Shown here: one piece after another, positions 22,225-34,384 of the stretch
Layout: every line of letters begins with the position of its first letter
How positions within the stretch are numbered: the first letter of the stretch is position 1
Assembly: GCA_028023455.1 (NCBI GenBank)
Contig: JAQFVV010012496.1
Coordinates: 3,222,001-3,286,000, forward strand
DNA: 64,000 nucleotides
Reading direction: 5' to 3'
Source: Epiperipatus broadwayi
Lineage: Eukaryota > Onychophora > Udeonychophora > Euonychophora > Peripatidae
Made by a program: the position numbers and the translations under genes
The notes under the pieces: model-generated
Database searches by the model: none
What the model was told of the DNA's origin: nothing
Seen by the model: the letters and a program-made list of their open reading frames with translations, nothing else

Positions 22225-22330
22225 GAGCTCACATATTAAGCTCTTAACAAGCTCTGATGACGCCAGTAGCAGAAACCGGTCTGGGTTGGGAATATTCTCA
22301 AAACTTGTTAAGAGCTTACTTTGCGAGCTC
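22225..22330 (+). ncRNA. Hammerhead-like core inside a long stem, family C
   Basis: The core CTGATGA (22254-22260), GAAA (22272-22275), self-complementary stem III ACCGGT and a GTC cleavage triplet (C22281) are all present. Stem II is only two pairs and the immediate stem I pairing is poor. The core is embedded between perfect 14-bp arms AAGCTCTTAACAAG (22238-22251) and CTTGTTAAGAGCTT (22304-22317), with outer GAGCTC at 22225 and 22325. Activity is uncertain. Confidence 0.5.
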
Positions 22331-23304
22331 TATATATAACATTTGTAAATACAAGCTTATTAAATTAGGTCATGTGACATCTGACTTGATTTTTTTTTTT
22401 TGTAATTCAGTGTAATATGTAATGTTTAAAAATGTAAGTATAATAAAATCACTGTACTTGGTAGCATCCGATTTAATTTGCATATATTTATAAATTTTGC
22501 CCCAAATTTTTTGGTTACTTTATGATTATATATAATCAAAACACTAACAAACTATCACCTGTTCACAACAAATATACAAAATGTAAGCACACCTGCGCGT
22601 ACATGCTTTTAGACAGACTATATTAACTAGATAGCAGTAAACAAAATAAATGTTTTGGTACCAATAATACTATCTTCTTAAATGTATGCACACACATAAA
22701 CACATACAAGAGCTTTGGAATAAGGCAAAAAGTATTTTAAAAAATGTTAAAGACTTGGATTCTAGCCACGTTTAATGTATTCGTTATTGTCTTTACTTTT
22801 CAGAAAACAAATTTAAAAAGTTATAGTATACACCTTTTCAGTTTTATCAAAATAAAAACTAAAACAATAATAAAAGTATAGAATTCTTAATAGTATCATG
22901 TGCTTGAATAAATACATTATACATAAAAAGTAAAATAATGAAGGGAAACCTAATTAATTCGATTCTGAAAAAAAAGAGTACAAGACTACTGAATCAACAT
23001 TTTTGGTTCACCGTTTTTCCAGATTAATAATTCTGCTGGATTAAATGTAAGTCTCCAATAATAGTATTAAAAATTGAGAAATTTAAAGTGTTGGGGTATA
23101 GTCTAGCATTAATTAAACAAAAAATTAAATATTTTATTTTAAAATGAGTTTTTTTAAAAAATATATATGTATTTCATTGCCAACTATGCTGGCAAAAAAT
23201 GTTGATTTATATGTTTTAATTTTTTCTGATATAAATATTTTTCGCATCAAAGTATTAAAAATACACATACATGCATATATATTTATTAAGAACCAGTCAA
23301 AACT
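22331..23304. other. No gene; AT-rich
   Basis: Nothing supportable was found. Confidence 0.4.
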
Positions 23305-23470
23305 AGGACAATCCCAACATCAATAACAATCAACAATTTCTAACTGTTGGCAAGGCAACCTCCTTTTAATAATAAGGGTGGAATCCCACCCTGATGGTCA
23401 AATATACTTATATAGACATTAAAGATTGCACCCTGACCACAGAGCTTAAAATTATTGATACAAAGAAGTT
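23305..23470. mobile_element. Mini inverted-repeat element M, copy 4
   Basis: It is closely similar to the copies at 18176 and 44435, sharing ATCAACAATTTCTAACTGTT, GGCAAGGCAACC and GAATCCCACCC. Confidence 0.7.
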
Positions 23471-23489
23471 TAAACAAATAAAAAATAAA

Positions 23490-23850
23490 GAGCTCTGCTA
23501 ATTTGCTCTAACAAGCTTTATTGATAAATGCCAGCTAAACAAAGCATTTAAAAATCTCTATCTTGAAAATCAGCCTCATACCAATGGTTTCATGCTTTGG
23601 AATTCCTCAGTGAGGCGCTAAGATAGTTTCAGACACTAGATCTAAAAATATCAAGTCAAAGCCAGCATTTATCTAAAAGTTTACTATTAAGTAGAAAATC
23701 TGAAATTTTTAGACACCTAAATATCTTCAAACCCAGCTATCTAACTTAAATAGCTATATGGGGCTGAGAGATCTTCAGCCAAACCATATATTAATAGCCT
23801 TAGCAATATAACATTGCTTAAGACTTTAAAGCAAAGACTATAAATAGTCA
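23490..23850 (-). mobile_element. Family D repeat, copy D1, ribozyme decayed
   Basis: It aligns along its length with D2 at 46380-46740 (shared GATCTAAAAATA, TATCTAAAAGTT and CAAACCCAGCTAT). On the minus strand near 23612-23580 the box CTGAGGA is kept and GAAA is present. However, stem II (ATTCC with GCAT) and the cleavage site are mutated, so it is probably inactive. Confidence 0.7.
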
Positions 23851-24239
23851 ACAAAAAATCAACATCATCTATAACATGACTTAATTTTTAAGCTTGTAAA
23901 TAAAAAATAAATATTTTGAAAACACTTTTTGATGTACACATTTCAGGAACTAATTAGGTACAAAAGTCGAGGACTGTCTGTAATAAAATTTTAACTGCTT
24001 AGACAAAATGCCATTGGGAAGAAAATATCTATCAGGCAAAAAGAAATGGAAACTTTCAAAATTTAAAAAAGAGGTATTAAAGAAAAGGGTAGCTTTAAAC
24101 AGTCGACAAAAAAAATGAAGAAACAAAATAATGGAATTCCAAAATGATCAAATTGTATTAGCTGTGAAACTGTTTTTGAGAAATGAAAATCAAAAACAAA
24201 GAAATTGAAACTGATAAAGAAAACACTATGCTGACTTAG
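23851..24239. other. No gene; AT-rich
   Basis: I saw nothing supportable. Confidence 0.4.
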
Positions 24240-24735
24240 TTCGCACTCATGGCCATTTTGAAATTTAAAACCCAACGCTGACATATCCAACCAAGAAATG
24301 ACATAAATATTGAATAAAAGTACTTTAAATTCATATTTTAAAAATTACAAGCTAATACAAATAATATGCTTTATTTTATTAGGGTTTTTTTTTTTTAAAT
24401 TTGTGTTCATAAAATATTTAAAATATGATGGCACAAAACTCCGGAGTATTTGGGGGAGAAGGAAGGATTGTTTGGCCGATGTGAAACATCGTCCAAAAGA
24501 TGCAGAAATCTGATCAAACCTAGCTAATAATTTCCAAATACTAAAAAATTATAACTTCTAAAATACGAATTATACTATATACCCATATGAAATAAAGCAT
24601 ATTATTTTTACTAGCTTATAATTTCTAAAATATGAATTTAAAGTACTTTTATTCAATATTTATGTCATTTATCATTTGGATGTGTCAGTGTGGTCTTGAC
24701 TGGTCTTAAATTTCAAAATGGCCGTGAGCGCAAAC
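24240..24735. repeat. Foldback element F2
   Basis: CGCACTCATGGCCATTTTG at the left (24242) is complementary to CAAAATGGCCGTGAGCGC at the right (24714). The arms extend about 140 bp inward (for example GTACTTTAAATTCATATTTT and its complement). The centre (24390-24570) is unpaired. No transposase is seen. Confidence 0.75.
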
Positions 24736-25404
24736 AAAATCGGCACCGAAAATACAATAGAAAATAATAATTTATAAATTTCAAACTTTTATGACAATTT
24801 TGATGAAATGCATACAGATAATTTTGAATTATTATCGAAAGATCCAGCATAAAAGCCTAGACAATAGTAGAATACGTTAAACAAGAACCAAAATAAAATA
24901 AAAAATGTAATTTTCCAAAAGACAATAGTCAATCTTTTTTCTAATGTTTATTATTATAAGACTTCAAATAATTGGGAAACCAAACTAGGTAGCTGGTTTT
25001 TATATTTGATATCGTACAAGTGTTTCTTGATTTTGTTGTCCTATTTGATTCTTTAAATGCAATGATTAAGTGATGGATTATGTCTTCATAGAAAAGAGAA
25101 AATACACATCATATTCAGTGGCAAGAATTAATTCAAAGACTCAGTTTAAGTCAAACCATCGACATTTTAGTGCAATTACGTATTAAAACAAAGAACATTT
25201 TGACACACTATAAACATAATTTTATTTTTTAAGTAAATAAAATTTGGTAATTATTGGTGGTATAGAAACAATTGAAAGTTCCAATAGTAAAACCGTTCTT
25301 GTTTGATAGAATTATTAATCAAATATGATACAGTGTGGTTAAAATTATTCAGGATAGTAACAAGCGAATAGTACATTGATCCTAAAAGTTGTTTTTTTTT
25401 TCAT
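24736..25404. other. No gene; AT-rich
   Basis: Nothing recognisable was found. Confidence 0.4.
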
Positions 25405-25505
25405 ATGTCATAGCATCGGCCGGGAGGTAAACCCGCAACAACCATCAGCAACCAACTGCTTGCTTGCAAGGCGAATGCGCTGACCTCTCGGCTAACAACG
25501 CTTGA
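25405..25505 (-). mobile_element. tRNA-derived SINE, copy S3
   Basis: It is the same family as the copies at 116 and 27128, on the minus strand. GCCGAGAGGTCAGCGCATTC (A-box side) and GGGTTTACCTCCCGGCC (B-box side) are readable. AAAGTTGTTTTT before and AAACTTGTTTTT after are a likely, slightly diverged target duplication. Confidence 0.8.
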
Positions 25506-25734
25506 CTAAAACTTGTTTTTAAATACATAACAGCCAAAATAATGATCCACATTATAAAAAGTGTAAAAAGTGCCAAATATTATGGTGTTCAAATAGATTT
25601 TACACCAGCTATTTCTCATATAAAACAATTCCATTATCCTAGGATATGTCAGTGTTGATTAAAATTATTTTTTTAAAAAAATCGTTTATTACGTTTTAAG
25701 AAGTAAAATATACAATTGGTGAGGAATTATAAGA

Positions 25735-25965
25735 TTTCACATTACCACGTGATCACCATTCACAATGCTAACACAAGCTGTTATAACAAAGGCAAATCTC
25801 TAATACAGCAATGTGACCTAGTGCAGACCAAAACAATCAATGGATGCAAAAAGTCTAGAGATATTGGATTAGTAGTCACTAAATAAGGATTTTACGCACA
25901 AAGCTTCTTGAAACTTTTGATTATTCTGGCTGGCATTAGGTGGCACTACTGTATGGTGAGTTTTG
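25735..25965. mobile_element. Family B foldback, copy B8, no ribozyme core
   Basis: CATGATCACCATTC... and the closing GGCACTACTGTATGGTGAG fit family B, but the segment around the ribozyme is deleted (only CTAGAGATATTGG of the downstream side remains). Confidence 0.65.
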
Positions 25966-26139
25966 TTTCTTATAAGATTTATTATTAAATATTGTAAAAT
26001 CATCCCATATAGGTATTATGGGCTGCTGAAGACAATCTTATGACAACACTGCTGATATGAAAGAATAATATAAGGGAGTACAGGTAAGAATAAGAAAAAC
26101 AAATCAAAATGTACCATATGCATCTATCTAGCTCATAAC

Positions 26140-27010
26140 TTTAATTTATTTCTTTGCAATGCAGCAGCCGGTACTATAGAATCAAGAAAATTTTTCAAAA
26201 GACTATTCTCTTTGCAGACTGAATGTTGGACGGTATTACTAAAACATATAAAAATTATATTAAAACCGTTAATAACCACCAGATGGAAATCACGAATCAA
26301 TTTGATGAAAGTTATGTTTTCAAATGAAAAAAACTGCATCTGCTTTGAATGAACTTATTAACAAGTCATTTGATTGGTCACTTGTTTCTGAAAAAAATAT
26401 TACGTTAAAAAATATTACAAAACATCCCATTGTTATTTCGGTTTTAGTTCAGTATAATACTTTAAGGGCAATAAATAAGGTAATAACGGTTCTACGAAAT
26501 TATGACATAATGTTAGACTCTGCTTTTTCACTTATTTAATCAATACAAAATAAATTCCGAGTCAGACAAATTACTGATTTTGAAAAATCATTAGCAGAGG
26601 CTAAAAAGTTATTCCAAAAACTAAGTAGAAGTGGAGAAAATATGAGACCAATACATGAAGAAAAGATGAATAAGTTTTGTGAAACAACTTTAGAAACTTT
26701 TAATAAAGACAAAGAATTTATTAATGAAATATTTATTTAAAATGAAATCATTCAACTTGCTAAATATATGATAGAAAATAATTATAATGAAAATTTTCCC
26801 AACATTTGCGCTAGACTTAAAATTTATTTAACGCTTCTGATAATTGTGGCCAGCGCAGAATGATCATTTAGTAAATTAAAATTAATCGAAACATAACTAA
26901 TCCACAATGTTACTAGAGAGATTTGATTCTTCAGAAATATTCTCTACAGAAAATAGAAAAGTTGAAATAATACACTTTGAAAAAGGCCGCTCAAGATCCA
27001 AGTTTTGGAA
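26140..27010 (+). pseudogene. hAT transposase C-terminal relic
   Basis: A decayed reading frame on the plus strand ends with the hAT dimerisation block: ICARLKIYLTLLIIVASAE, a stop, then SFSKLKLIET (about 26810-26895), matching the family signature 'LTLPVTVASAERSFSKLKLIKT'. A following VTRERFDSSEIFSTEN segment (about 26908-26955) fits the usual continuation. An upstream open stretch, 26324-26539, is probably the same protein. Several stops and frame changes make it non-functional. It is related in type to the short hAT copy at 11465-11916. Confidence 0.75.
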
Positions 27011-27127
27011 CTAATAAAAGTTTTACAAAATACAAAAAAGAAAAGCATTTCAGTTATTGTACTTATGCTATATTGTACTGTGTAGAAATAAAAATTATAA
27101 AAAACCTAGTTTTTCAGTTATAATGTC

Positions 27128-27232
27128 AGGTGTTGCTAGCCGAGAGGTCAGCACAGCTGCCTTTGCAAGCAAGCAGTTGGTTGCAGACGGTTGTTGCGGG
27201 TACGCCTCCCGGCCGATGCTGTGACATATGGG
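27128..27232 (+). mobile_element. tRNA-derived SINE, copy S4
   Basis: GCTAGCCGAGAGGTCAGC and CGGGTACGCCTCCCGGCCG are the A-box and B-box sides, ending in a short A-rich tail. It is very similar to the copies at 116 and 25405. Confidence 0.8.
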
Positions 27233-27410
27233 AAAAAAAGTCATTAATTTATTGTATATTTTAATAAAGATTAGTTTTAACTACTGAATGTTGGAATAAA
27301 TCTATGTTATTTATCTTATTTCAATTTTACATTATTTGTTATAAATATATAATTCAAATTTTATTAATTTAAGATAAAAAATTTCCCAATAAAATTTGGC
27401 ACTGTCTTAG

Positions 27411-27455
27411 TATATGCTCTGGGACTTTTTTCACACATGGGGGAGTCACTGAATA
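27411..27455 (+). repeat. Left inverted repeat flanking LINE L3
   Basis: TCTGGGACTTTTTTCAC and GGGGGAGTCACTGA here are the inverted complement, with minor changes, of 30776-30825. The two repeats face each other about 3.3 kb apart, with the LINE relic between. Confidence 0.65.
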
Positions 27456-27544
27456 ACTAATGATCTACTAAAACCTAACATAACAGTAAGTATGAGTATA
27501 AAACACTACAGAATATTACAATAATACTATCGACAAATATATGG

Positions 27545-30500
27545 TATTTCATATTTAACTACAATTTTCCTAATACAATCATCCTATTTTTTGCAGAAGT
27601 ATACTGACTTAAAATTTTTTATCTAAATCTTCTGCATACCATACTACCTTTCTCACCTACCTTGTTGCTTGTCCTTTATGCATAACCCAATTAAATACTA
27701 TTTTGCTATTCTCTTACTATCTGTAAATTGCAATCTACAGAACATTTTAATTTTGCTTTTTGCATCTCTCATATAAAAACTTGACCATCCCATTGCTCCT
27801 TGAATTGCATCTTTTGCCATCCACACATCTGCATTTAATGCATGCCTTCCTATTTCTCTTTGTACCTTTTTTAAGTAATCCAACACCTCTTTACTAACAC
27901 ATAACACATTGTTTCCATAGCTTAATCCTGCTATTGCCACTCCCTTCCATACAATTCTTGCTAAATCATATTTATTATATTAAAACACTGTTAATTTCTT
28001 TATCAGTACCTTTCTTTTCTTTGCTTCATTTATCAATTTTTTCTCCCATTCATCCAAGAAATTCCTCTGGTTACTTAAAATGATTCCCAAGTAGTTATAC
28101 CTTTTCACTCATCGTGACTTTTGATTTATCTTCACTAAATTTGATCCCCATCCCTTTATCCACACTTGCGCAAGTCTTCAGCACAACTTCTACATCTTCC
28201 CTACTTTCTGTATACAAGGAAATAGCAAATAAAAGGCCTGGTAATGTATACCCTTCTTTGCCATCTAATAATGGTATCTCTACCCCTCTTCCTAGTCTTT
28301 CTATTGCTCTCTCCATTTCTCTCAAATATAACAAAAACAAAATAGGTGACATAGGGCATCCTAGCCTTTGCCTCATCCCATTTTTAGGCTGTAACTGATT
28401 CTATATTTCCTAACTGATAAATATAGTAATTATTTTCATGTAACCTCTTAATAAGAACCCCTAAAGCTCCTTTCATTCCCAAATTTACTAAACTTACACA
28501 TAATCTATTTCTATTTACTCTATCATATCCACTCTCTATATCTACAAAAATCATGTATAACTGCTTGTCTGTATTCCTGCTGATATCTACAAGTTGTGTG
28601 ACTGCAAGTAAACTATCTTTTAAATGCCTATCTGTTCTAAAACCTTCTTACATTTCTCCCACTATATTATTTTCTTCCATCCATTTTGCCATCCTTTCAG
28701 CCGCCATACATGCAAAAACTTTATACAATACCAATGTTACCATTACTGGTCTATAATTGTTTATCTTTCTATTCCTTTAAATAATAGCTCATTCTTGTAT
28801 TATTCCAGTTATCTGGAAATTCTGTCTTCTGTGTCATCTTATTAAAACATGATCATATTTAATTTTGACCTTTCCCCCAAATTCATCATCAACTCTGCTG
28901 CTCATCGATCTAAACCTCTTGCCTTTCCAATTTTCAACTTCTTCCTTGCCTCATTCAATTTATTTTCTGTAAATCTAATATTTCCTAGTGCTTTTATGTT
29001 ATTATCACTCTGTGTCATATCATTTCTATATCCATTACATACTTATTAAAGATTGTCTCTAATTCTTCTCTAGAGCTACACTCTTTCTCCTCATCATTTA
29101 ATAATACTATTTCTCTCTCCCCCACATTCCTTCTTTTAATATATTTCCAAAAAAAATTATCTCCATTTCTTCCACTTTTATTAATATCCTCCAATAATTT
29201 ACTATTTAATTTCATTTTCTCTCTATGATTATCTATTTTGGCCAACTTCTTTTTAATTAAATAGTTTTACCACTTAATATTTATATCTTTTTCGCTTTCT
29301 TTGTTTTTAATAACATATTTATATTCTTTGCATACTTTTCCCCTCTCTTTTACACTTTTACTAATTCTCTATTACTTTTATTCTTCTGATTGATTATTTG
29401 CTACTTTTTCTTCTTCACCACACTATACTTATATTCATCCCCAACAAACTTTTCAATAATTTCTTCTACTTTTATTTTATATTCTAAATCATTCTTATCA
29501 TTCATTCTCCATCCACATCTTTCATTATCCTTTCTACTTTTATTACTATTTCCCATCACATTACGAATCATTTCTATTATAAAGAAATTATGATCACTAT
29601 TACATATTCTCTCTTCATTATCAAACATTTTAATTTTCCGTAGTTTATTCATTCCCTCTTAATCTATTAATACATAATCTATTATGTGAAATATACTATT
29701 TCTGGAACTGCGTATTGCCCCTCACAAATATTTGATAAATTTCCAGTGCTCAAATTCACTCTCTGATAAAAAAATTTCAAAATCTGTCCATTATTGTTAT
29801 CCAAGTCATCAATTTCTTCTATATGCCCATTCCATATCCCCTATAACTATTAATTTCTCCCCCATTTTTTTGAACCTCTACATATCCTTAAATAAGCATT
29901 CATATATGCTATTGTTCCACTCCATTGTAGTTTGACTATCTCCAGGGTCCATCTTGCCTTCCTAATCTTAATTCAAACCACAAAGGTTCTTAACACTTGA
30001 CTGTATATAATTTTTTTTTTGATATAACTCCTATACCACCACCCCTTTTTTCTTTTCTATTTATACCCTGCTATACCAAATTTTCCATTGTAGTTTCTTC
30101 TTTTTCTCTTAGAAGTGCTGCTAATACCTCATGCCCTTCATTTTTAACTGCTTTGTTTAATTTCAACCACTTTTCTGGTCTCCTATCATCTTTGCATATT
30201 CAAATATCCAATTTAAATAATTTCTTCCTTTCTAACTACCCTTTTATAAATTCTTTTGACTCTTCCTTTTTTCTATATTATATCTGTAATCAGTTTGTTT
30301 ATCATGAGCTTGAAACACCCATCCCCTTTCTACATCTACATTTATACCTGAATCAGCTACCTTTGTTTACTTCTTATAATCCATCCATTCTTAACCTTCT
30401 TTTTGTTAATACTGTAATTTACCCCCCCCCCACACACACACACACTTTTATAAGTTTCCCCGAAATATAATATTTTTCATAAATTAAACCTCCCTAATGC

Positions 30501-30770
30501 TTCACCTTCTTATTTTGCTAAATGTAATCCATCTTTACTGTGATAACTCCCTCTTACTATTAAAAAAATCCCACACATCCACGTACATAACATTGTTTTT
30601 ATGGGAATAATTTTTCCAATCTCTCATTTATAGAGCATGGTCCATCTAACATATAACTATTGTCGAATCTTGATAGTAATCCAACTATTTCTACTCTTCC
30701 TTTAATTAACGTAGTTCGAACTACTAATCAATCCTAGAACTCATCCATTATTCTCTCCGATGGCTCTGAT
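27545..30770 (-). pseudogene. LINE copy L3: APE endonuclease and reverse transcriptase, decayed
   Basis: This is the most complete LINE here, read right to left. The endonuclease has GGGGIGVISKK near 30050, then LIVIGDM near 29845 (the GDxN block), GHIEEIDDLDNN, IIDYVLID near 29680, and SDHN (29597-29586). A spacer includes FFWKYIKRRN near 29150. The RT has VTLVLYKVFACMAAERMAKW near 28740, DIESGYDRVNRNRL near 28530, and RLGCPMSPILFLLYLREMER near 28370. The expected FADD box reads FAIS at about 28212, so the catalytic aspartates are lost. The C-terminal block has VQREIGRHALNADVWMAK and MGWSSFYMRDAK near 27860-27760. Stops and frameshifts abound. EN-RT order and motifs place it among Jockey/CR1-type APE LINEs. 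The CCHC tail seen in L1 and L2 is missing. Confidence 0.85.
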
Positions 30771-30775
30771 ATGTG

Positions 30776-30825
30776 CCAGTGGCTCCCTCATACGTGAAAT
30801 AAAAAAAGTCCCAGAACACATACTA
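30776..30825 (-). repeat. Right inverted repeat flanking LINE L3
   Basis: On the minus strand this reads TTCTGGGACTTTTTTTATTT and then GAGGGAGCCACTGGC, the counterpart of 27411-27455. Confidence 0.65.
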
Positions 30826-31860
30826 CAATGATATACATACGTAGATTTCTAAATGTAGGTAAAGGATAGTGATTCAAAAGCCAATTATATCTTTTCTTTA
30901 AATCTCTTTAAAGTTAACGCAACTGTTGGCCAATTTTCAAATAAATACAATAAAATTAATAATATGCAATGATCCCCCCCCCCCCCTTTTGGCCCAATAA
31001 TTTGAATTTTTTTAAACAAGTGTTTTTTCATTTAATGTTCGACTTCGCATATTGCTGGGACATCACGATTTGCACATCATCGGAATCAAAAATAAAAGTA
31101 ATCCATTTAGTAAAAAGAAGTAGATGGTGGATAATTTAGTACAGAATTAATTTTCCTAGTCGTAATCGGGACAGCTTTATCGAACGACAAAAAGAACCCT
31201 ATCTTATTGGCGTATAAACAAGAAATGATTTTTACTAAGATAACTTTAGTAAACTATCGACAGAAAAGACACGTCAATGCCAATCTTTTAACATATATTT
31301 ATTTACATAATTTTGCTTTGTTCCTATCATACAATGAAAGCCTTATTACCAGATGGAGCTGACAATAAAAGGATTCTAAGTTACACCCCCACCCCCCGCC
31401 AATCACGTCTGCAAGTATAGTTTTCCTATGAAACGATCATGCTGTTTATCACAAGAAATCAGATGCTAAATTTTCATTAAAATGTTACAAATCGAATAGA
31501 ACAATGAAATAATAAGACACGATATGTAAATGTAAACTTTGATACAGATCAAATTATAAAGAAACTAAGTACTCTCTGTGTTTAATATGCACACATACAT
31601 ATATCCCAATATTTAGATAAAAACTATATACATTTTTATGTTAGTATGAAATTAAAAGCTTCATATATTTTTTAAAAACTTATTCCTTATATATATTAAT
31701 TTAGAATCAATTCACTAAAAGTAATAAAATTAAAATTATCTAGATAAAAGTCAAAAACATTTTCTTTAAATAAAAACTCCAGCCAAAATAATTTTTTACA
31801 AAAAAAATATTACAATATTTAAATACAATTATAGTGTGCACACGCTTAAGTTAGATGTAA
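30826..31860. other. No gene; AT-rich with C tracts
   Basis: C tracts lie near 30975-30987 and 31385-31397. No coding or repeat partner was identified. Confidence 0.4.
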
Positions 31861-31864
31861 TTAA

Positions 31865-31985
31865 AGGAGATTTAAACTCAGACTCATCCACGCTACACAG
31901 ACTTTCAAACTCCAGCCATCCACACTTTATCTTATATAACCGATACACATGACCACATACATTTTGAACAGACGTTAATCTTTGG
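31865..31985 (-). mobile_element. Family A tRNA-like fragment
   Basis: The minus strand contains the family's tRNA-like portion (GAGTTTAAATCTCC-type B-box side, then the TGTGGATGG and ATGTGGTCATGTGTATC segment). The copy stops before the ribozyme. Confidence 0.55.
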
Positions 31986-32104
31986 AAGGAGCGATGCACA
32001 TTTTACTGGCATGAAGGAATACTCTCAGTACTAAATTAACCAAATATATTAGGTATAAAACATTTCACAACAAATGAACAATCGCTTGGTTTGCTACATG
32101 GAGG

Positions 32105-32200
32105 TTCATAAAGAGTTGGAACAACGGAAGTAACAGACCTGGGTCTCGATCCACGGTCCTTGAACACGGTCAGCATTAAACCACAAACAATAAAATACAA
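32105..32200 (-). repeat. tRNA-like sequence
   Basis: The minus strand has a TTGTGGTTTAATGCTGACC A-box-like stretch and GGATCGAGACCC, a good B-box. Spacing is short for a real tRNA and no clean cloverleaf is seen, so it is probably a tRNA-derived repeat. Confidence 0.4.
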
Positions 32201-32749
32201 TTTTAAATATGTATTTATTTTTTAATGAAAAAGTAGCAGATATGGATAGAAATCAAATTTAAATACGCAGAGAACAGATAATTCAACCTTGAAATATAAT
32301 TTTATATAACATTCATAAAACCTATTTTAATTAAAGAAATCGCATCCACTTCAATCACAAATCGTGTCAATTTCATAAAGAGAAAAAAGTTGAACATTCA
32401 AAATAAAATGGAGAATTCTGGAGCAAAAAAAAAAATGTTTACTTCAAAAATTAACTTTGCCAAATATATTTTCAAATAAGAATTTTAAATAAAGGTATAA
32501 GTGTTTTTAAACGATCAATTTGATCATTTTTTTAAAACCTAATTGTCCTAGAAATAGAAATTGTCACATAAGAGATAAATTTAAAAAAATGTTTACTCAC
32601 GATTTAAACCATTAATAATAAAAAATACGTTTGAGTAATACTCTAAAATAAAATCATATAATAGATTGCCAAAAATAAAATTTAGTGATTCAACTGGAAA
32701 TGATTGCTACATATATTTAGAAGTGATATTATTTTTATTTAAAAAGACT
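32201..32749. other. No gene; AT-rich
   Basis: I saw nothing supportable. Confidence 0.4.
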
Positions 32750-33010
32750 TACTACCTATAGAACGGGAACGACGTGAGTTCGCTTTTACATCCGATTGTC
32801 TGAAGAGATACCGGCCTTTATTAAATGTCAAACAAAAACTTCTGACGAATATTGGCAGGCAGCAGGGAGAACAAAGCCCGTAGGTTACGCCGGAGATAGT
32901 ATATCGCCAATCAGTCCATTAGAGGGCGTAAAGTAACTTTGCCAAAACTTGGAGCGAATCCCCCCCCCCCCCAAAGGATACAGCAGTTGTGCTCCTTCAA
33001 ACGAGTTGTT
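32750..33010. other. Local GC- and CpG-richer patch, unidentified
   Basis: Several CpGs occur in an otherwise CpG-poor, AT-rich window (ACGACGTGAGTTCGC, TACGCCGGAG, GGGCGTAAAG), and a C tract lies near 32959-32972. It has no partner elsewhere in the window. It could be a promoter or first-exon remnant, or a unique insertion; no coding frame is convincing. Confidence 0.25.
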
Positions 33011-33665
33011 TTATTGGATGTATAACCGTACTTCTTATAGCATTTTTTTTTCATTAAAAAATCTCATTTCAATTATATGTCTTTGTTTTGGTTTTTTTAT
33101 TATTATTATTACAATACGGTTATGGCTTTAAATAGGAGAAAGGATCCCATTTTTAAAAAATAACACATTCTTTTTAAGAAAAGAACAAATGTGTGGGTTT
33201 GCTGTACTTCAATAGATGGGCGACTAAATCGGTAGCAACTGCTATTTAATTTTTATTTTAATTCTTAAAATTGTAAAGACATCACACGTATATATATATT
33301 AATAAATATCAATTATTTAACAGACAAATATTCCTTTTAATTTTCCATTAGGAGCTCTTTTTTGTTGTAGAAAGAGGCAGCAAATTATTCGGAATTCACA
33401 TTTATCGTACCTACCCTGGGATCAATCGAATATCATCCAAATCATTATTATTTACAGTGAGTTACTAATGGAACTTCACTGATGCAAATTTGATTACAAA
33501 TGATACATTTGTATCTTTGTTTTACGTATTCGTATGGGCTCAGCTGCGTCATTTTTAGATTCAAGCTATATTTTACAATTATATGTTCTACGAAACAAGC
33601 GATCTGGAGTCAGTCACCTGAATTCTGCCTTTTCCCAATGTCATCAGTTTACAGAAATGTGTTAA
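33011..33665. other. No gene; AT-rich
   Basis: Nothing recognisable was found. Confidence 0.4.
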
Positions 33666-33667
33666 AT

Positions 33668-34070
33668 TATACGGATTTGAACACAGACTTTTAAGCTTCC
33701 CTTCAGCTATCCGCTTTACCTCATAGACCGATCACATGATCACACACGTATGAAAAGGTTAAATGACCTCCAATATACATATTTCGTGCTGAATTAGCAT
33801 TCATCAGTTGGTCCAAATCATCATCTCACACACATATATAATCAGTGTTCGGTTTATACTAAGATAGCAAATCTTCAAACTTTAATGGACAGGCTTCAAC
33901 CTACTACACCCTCCAACTCTTCAGCTATCCATACCATTGGAAAATCTGATGATGGAACATCCAAATCCCTTTTTAATGCCAATATTATTGCCATGCCCAT
34001 GTTGACTTTACATCACTCTGAGCCCTCTTGTATAGGACTTTATCCATTTGAATACACAGAAGAGAGATAG
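33668..34070 (-). mobile_element. Family A copy A6
   Basis: A nearly complete minus-strand unit: tRNA-like end (33675-33750), ribozyme, then the body with TTTAATGGACAGGCTTCAA and ATCTGATGATGGAAC. Confidence 0.75.
33763..33826 (-). ncRNA. Hammerhead ribozyme, family A, core intact
   Basis: Minus strand: CTGATGA, stem II TGCT/AGCA with an A-C mismatch at the closing pair, GAAA, stem III ATATGTAT, and A at the cut site. Stem I is CCAA/TTGG with distal ATGAT/GTCAT. The distal helix differs in sequence from other copies but still pairs. Confidence 0.7.
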
Positions 34071-34384
34071 ATTGAATCTGTAACATTTCATTGAATACAA
34101 GTATAATTTATAAATTTGGGGGTTTAGATTCCTTATAACTTATATCTAATACTTCAAGTATATAAATTTATACTTGTATTCAATCAAATATCAGAAATAC
34201 ATTAACTAACATTATCTGATGATTTAAGGATTGTCAACATTTGCAAGATTCAAACTCAAGAGAATACATGAAACTCAGGATCAATGAAAACTCAAATATT
34301 AAACTAACAAAATACCAACCTCCCCCCCCCCTCCTCTCTCTTTTTTTTTTTTTTGCAATAAAATATAAATTTAAATAACAAAAC
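34071..34384. other. No gene; short inverted repeat and C/T tracts
   Basis: ATTGAATACAAGTATAA near 34090 and TATACTTGTATTCAAT near 34168 form an inverted repeat. CTC and T tracts lie near 34321-34354. Confidence 0.45.

Noticed and set aside
26324-26539. Stand-alone 71-codon gene
   Set aside because: Its position and following motifs fit an upstream part of the hAT transposase relic.
28114-28398. 94-codon open frame, plus strand
   Set aside because: It is exactly antisense to the LINE reverse transcriptase segment on the minus strand.
29997-30470. Longest open frame in the window, 157 codons, plus strand
   Set aside because: It is antisense to the LINE endonuclease region; the composition (Phe, Pro, Ser, Tyr rich) follows from pyrimidine-rich complement DNA, and it ends in a CA microsatellite.
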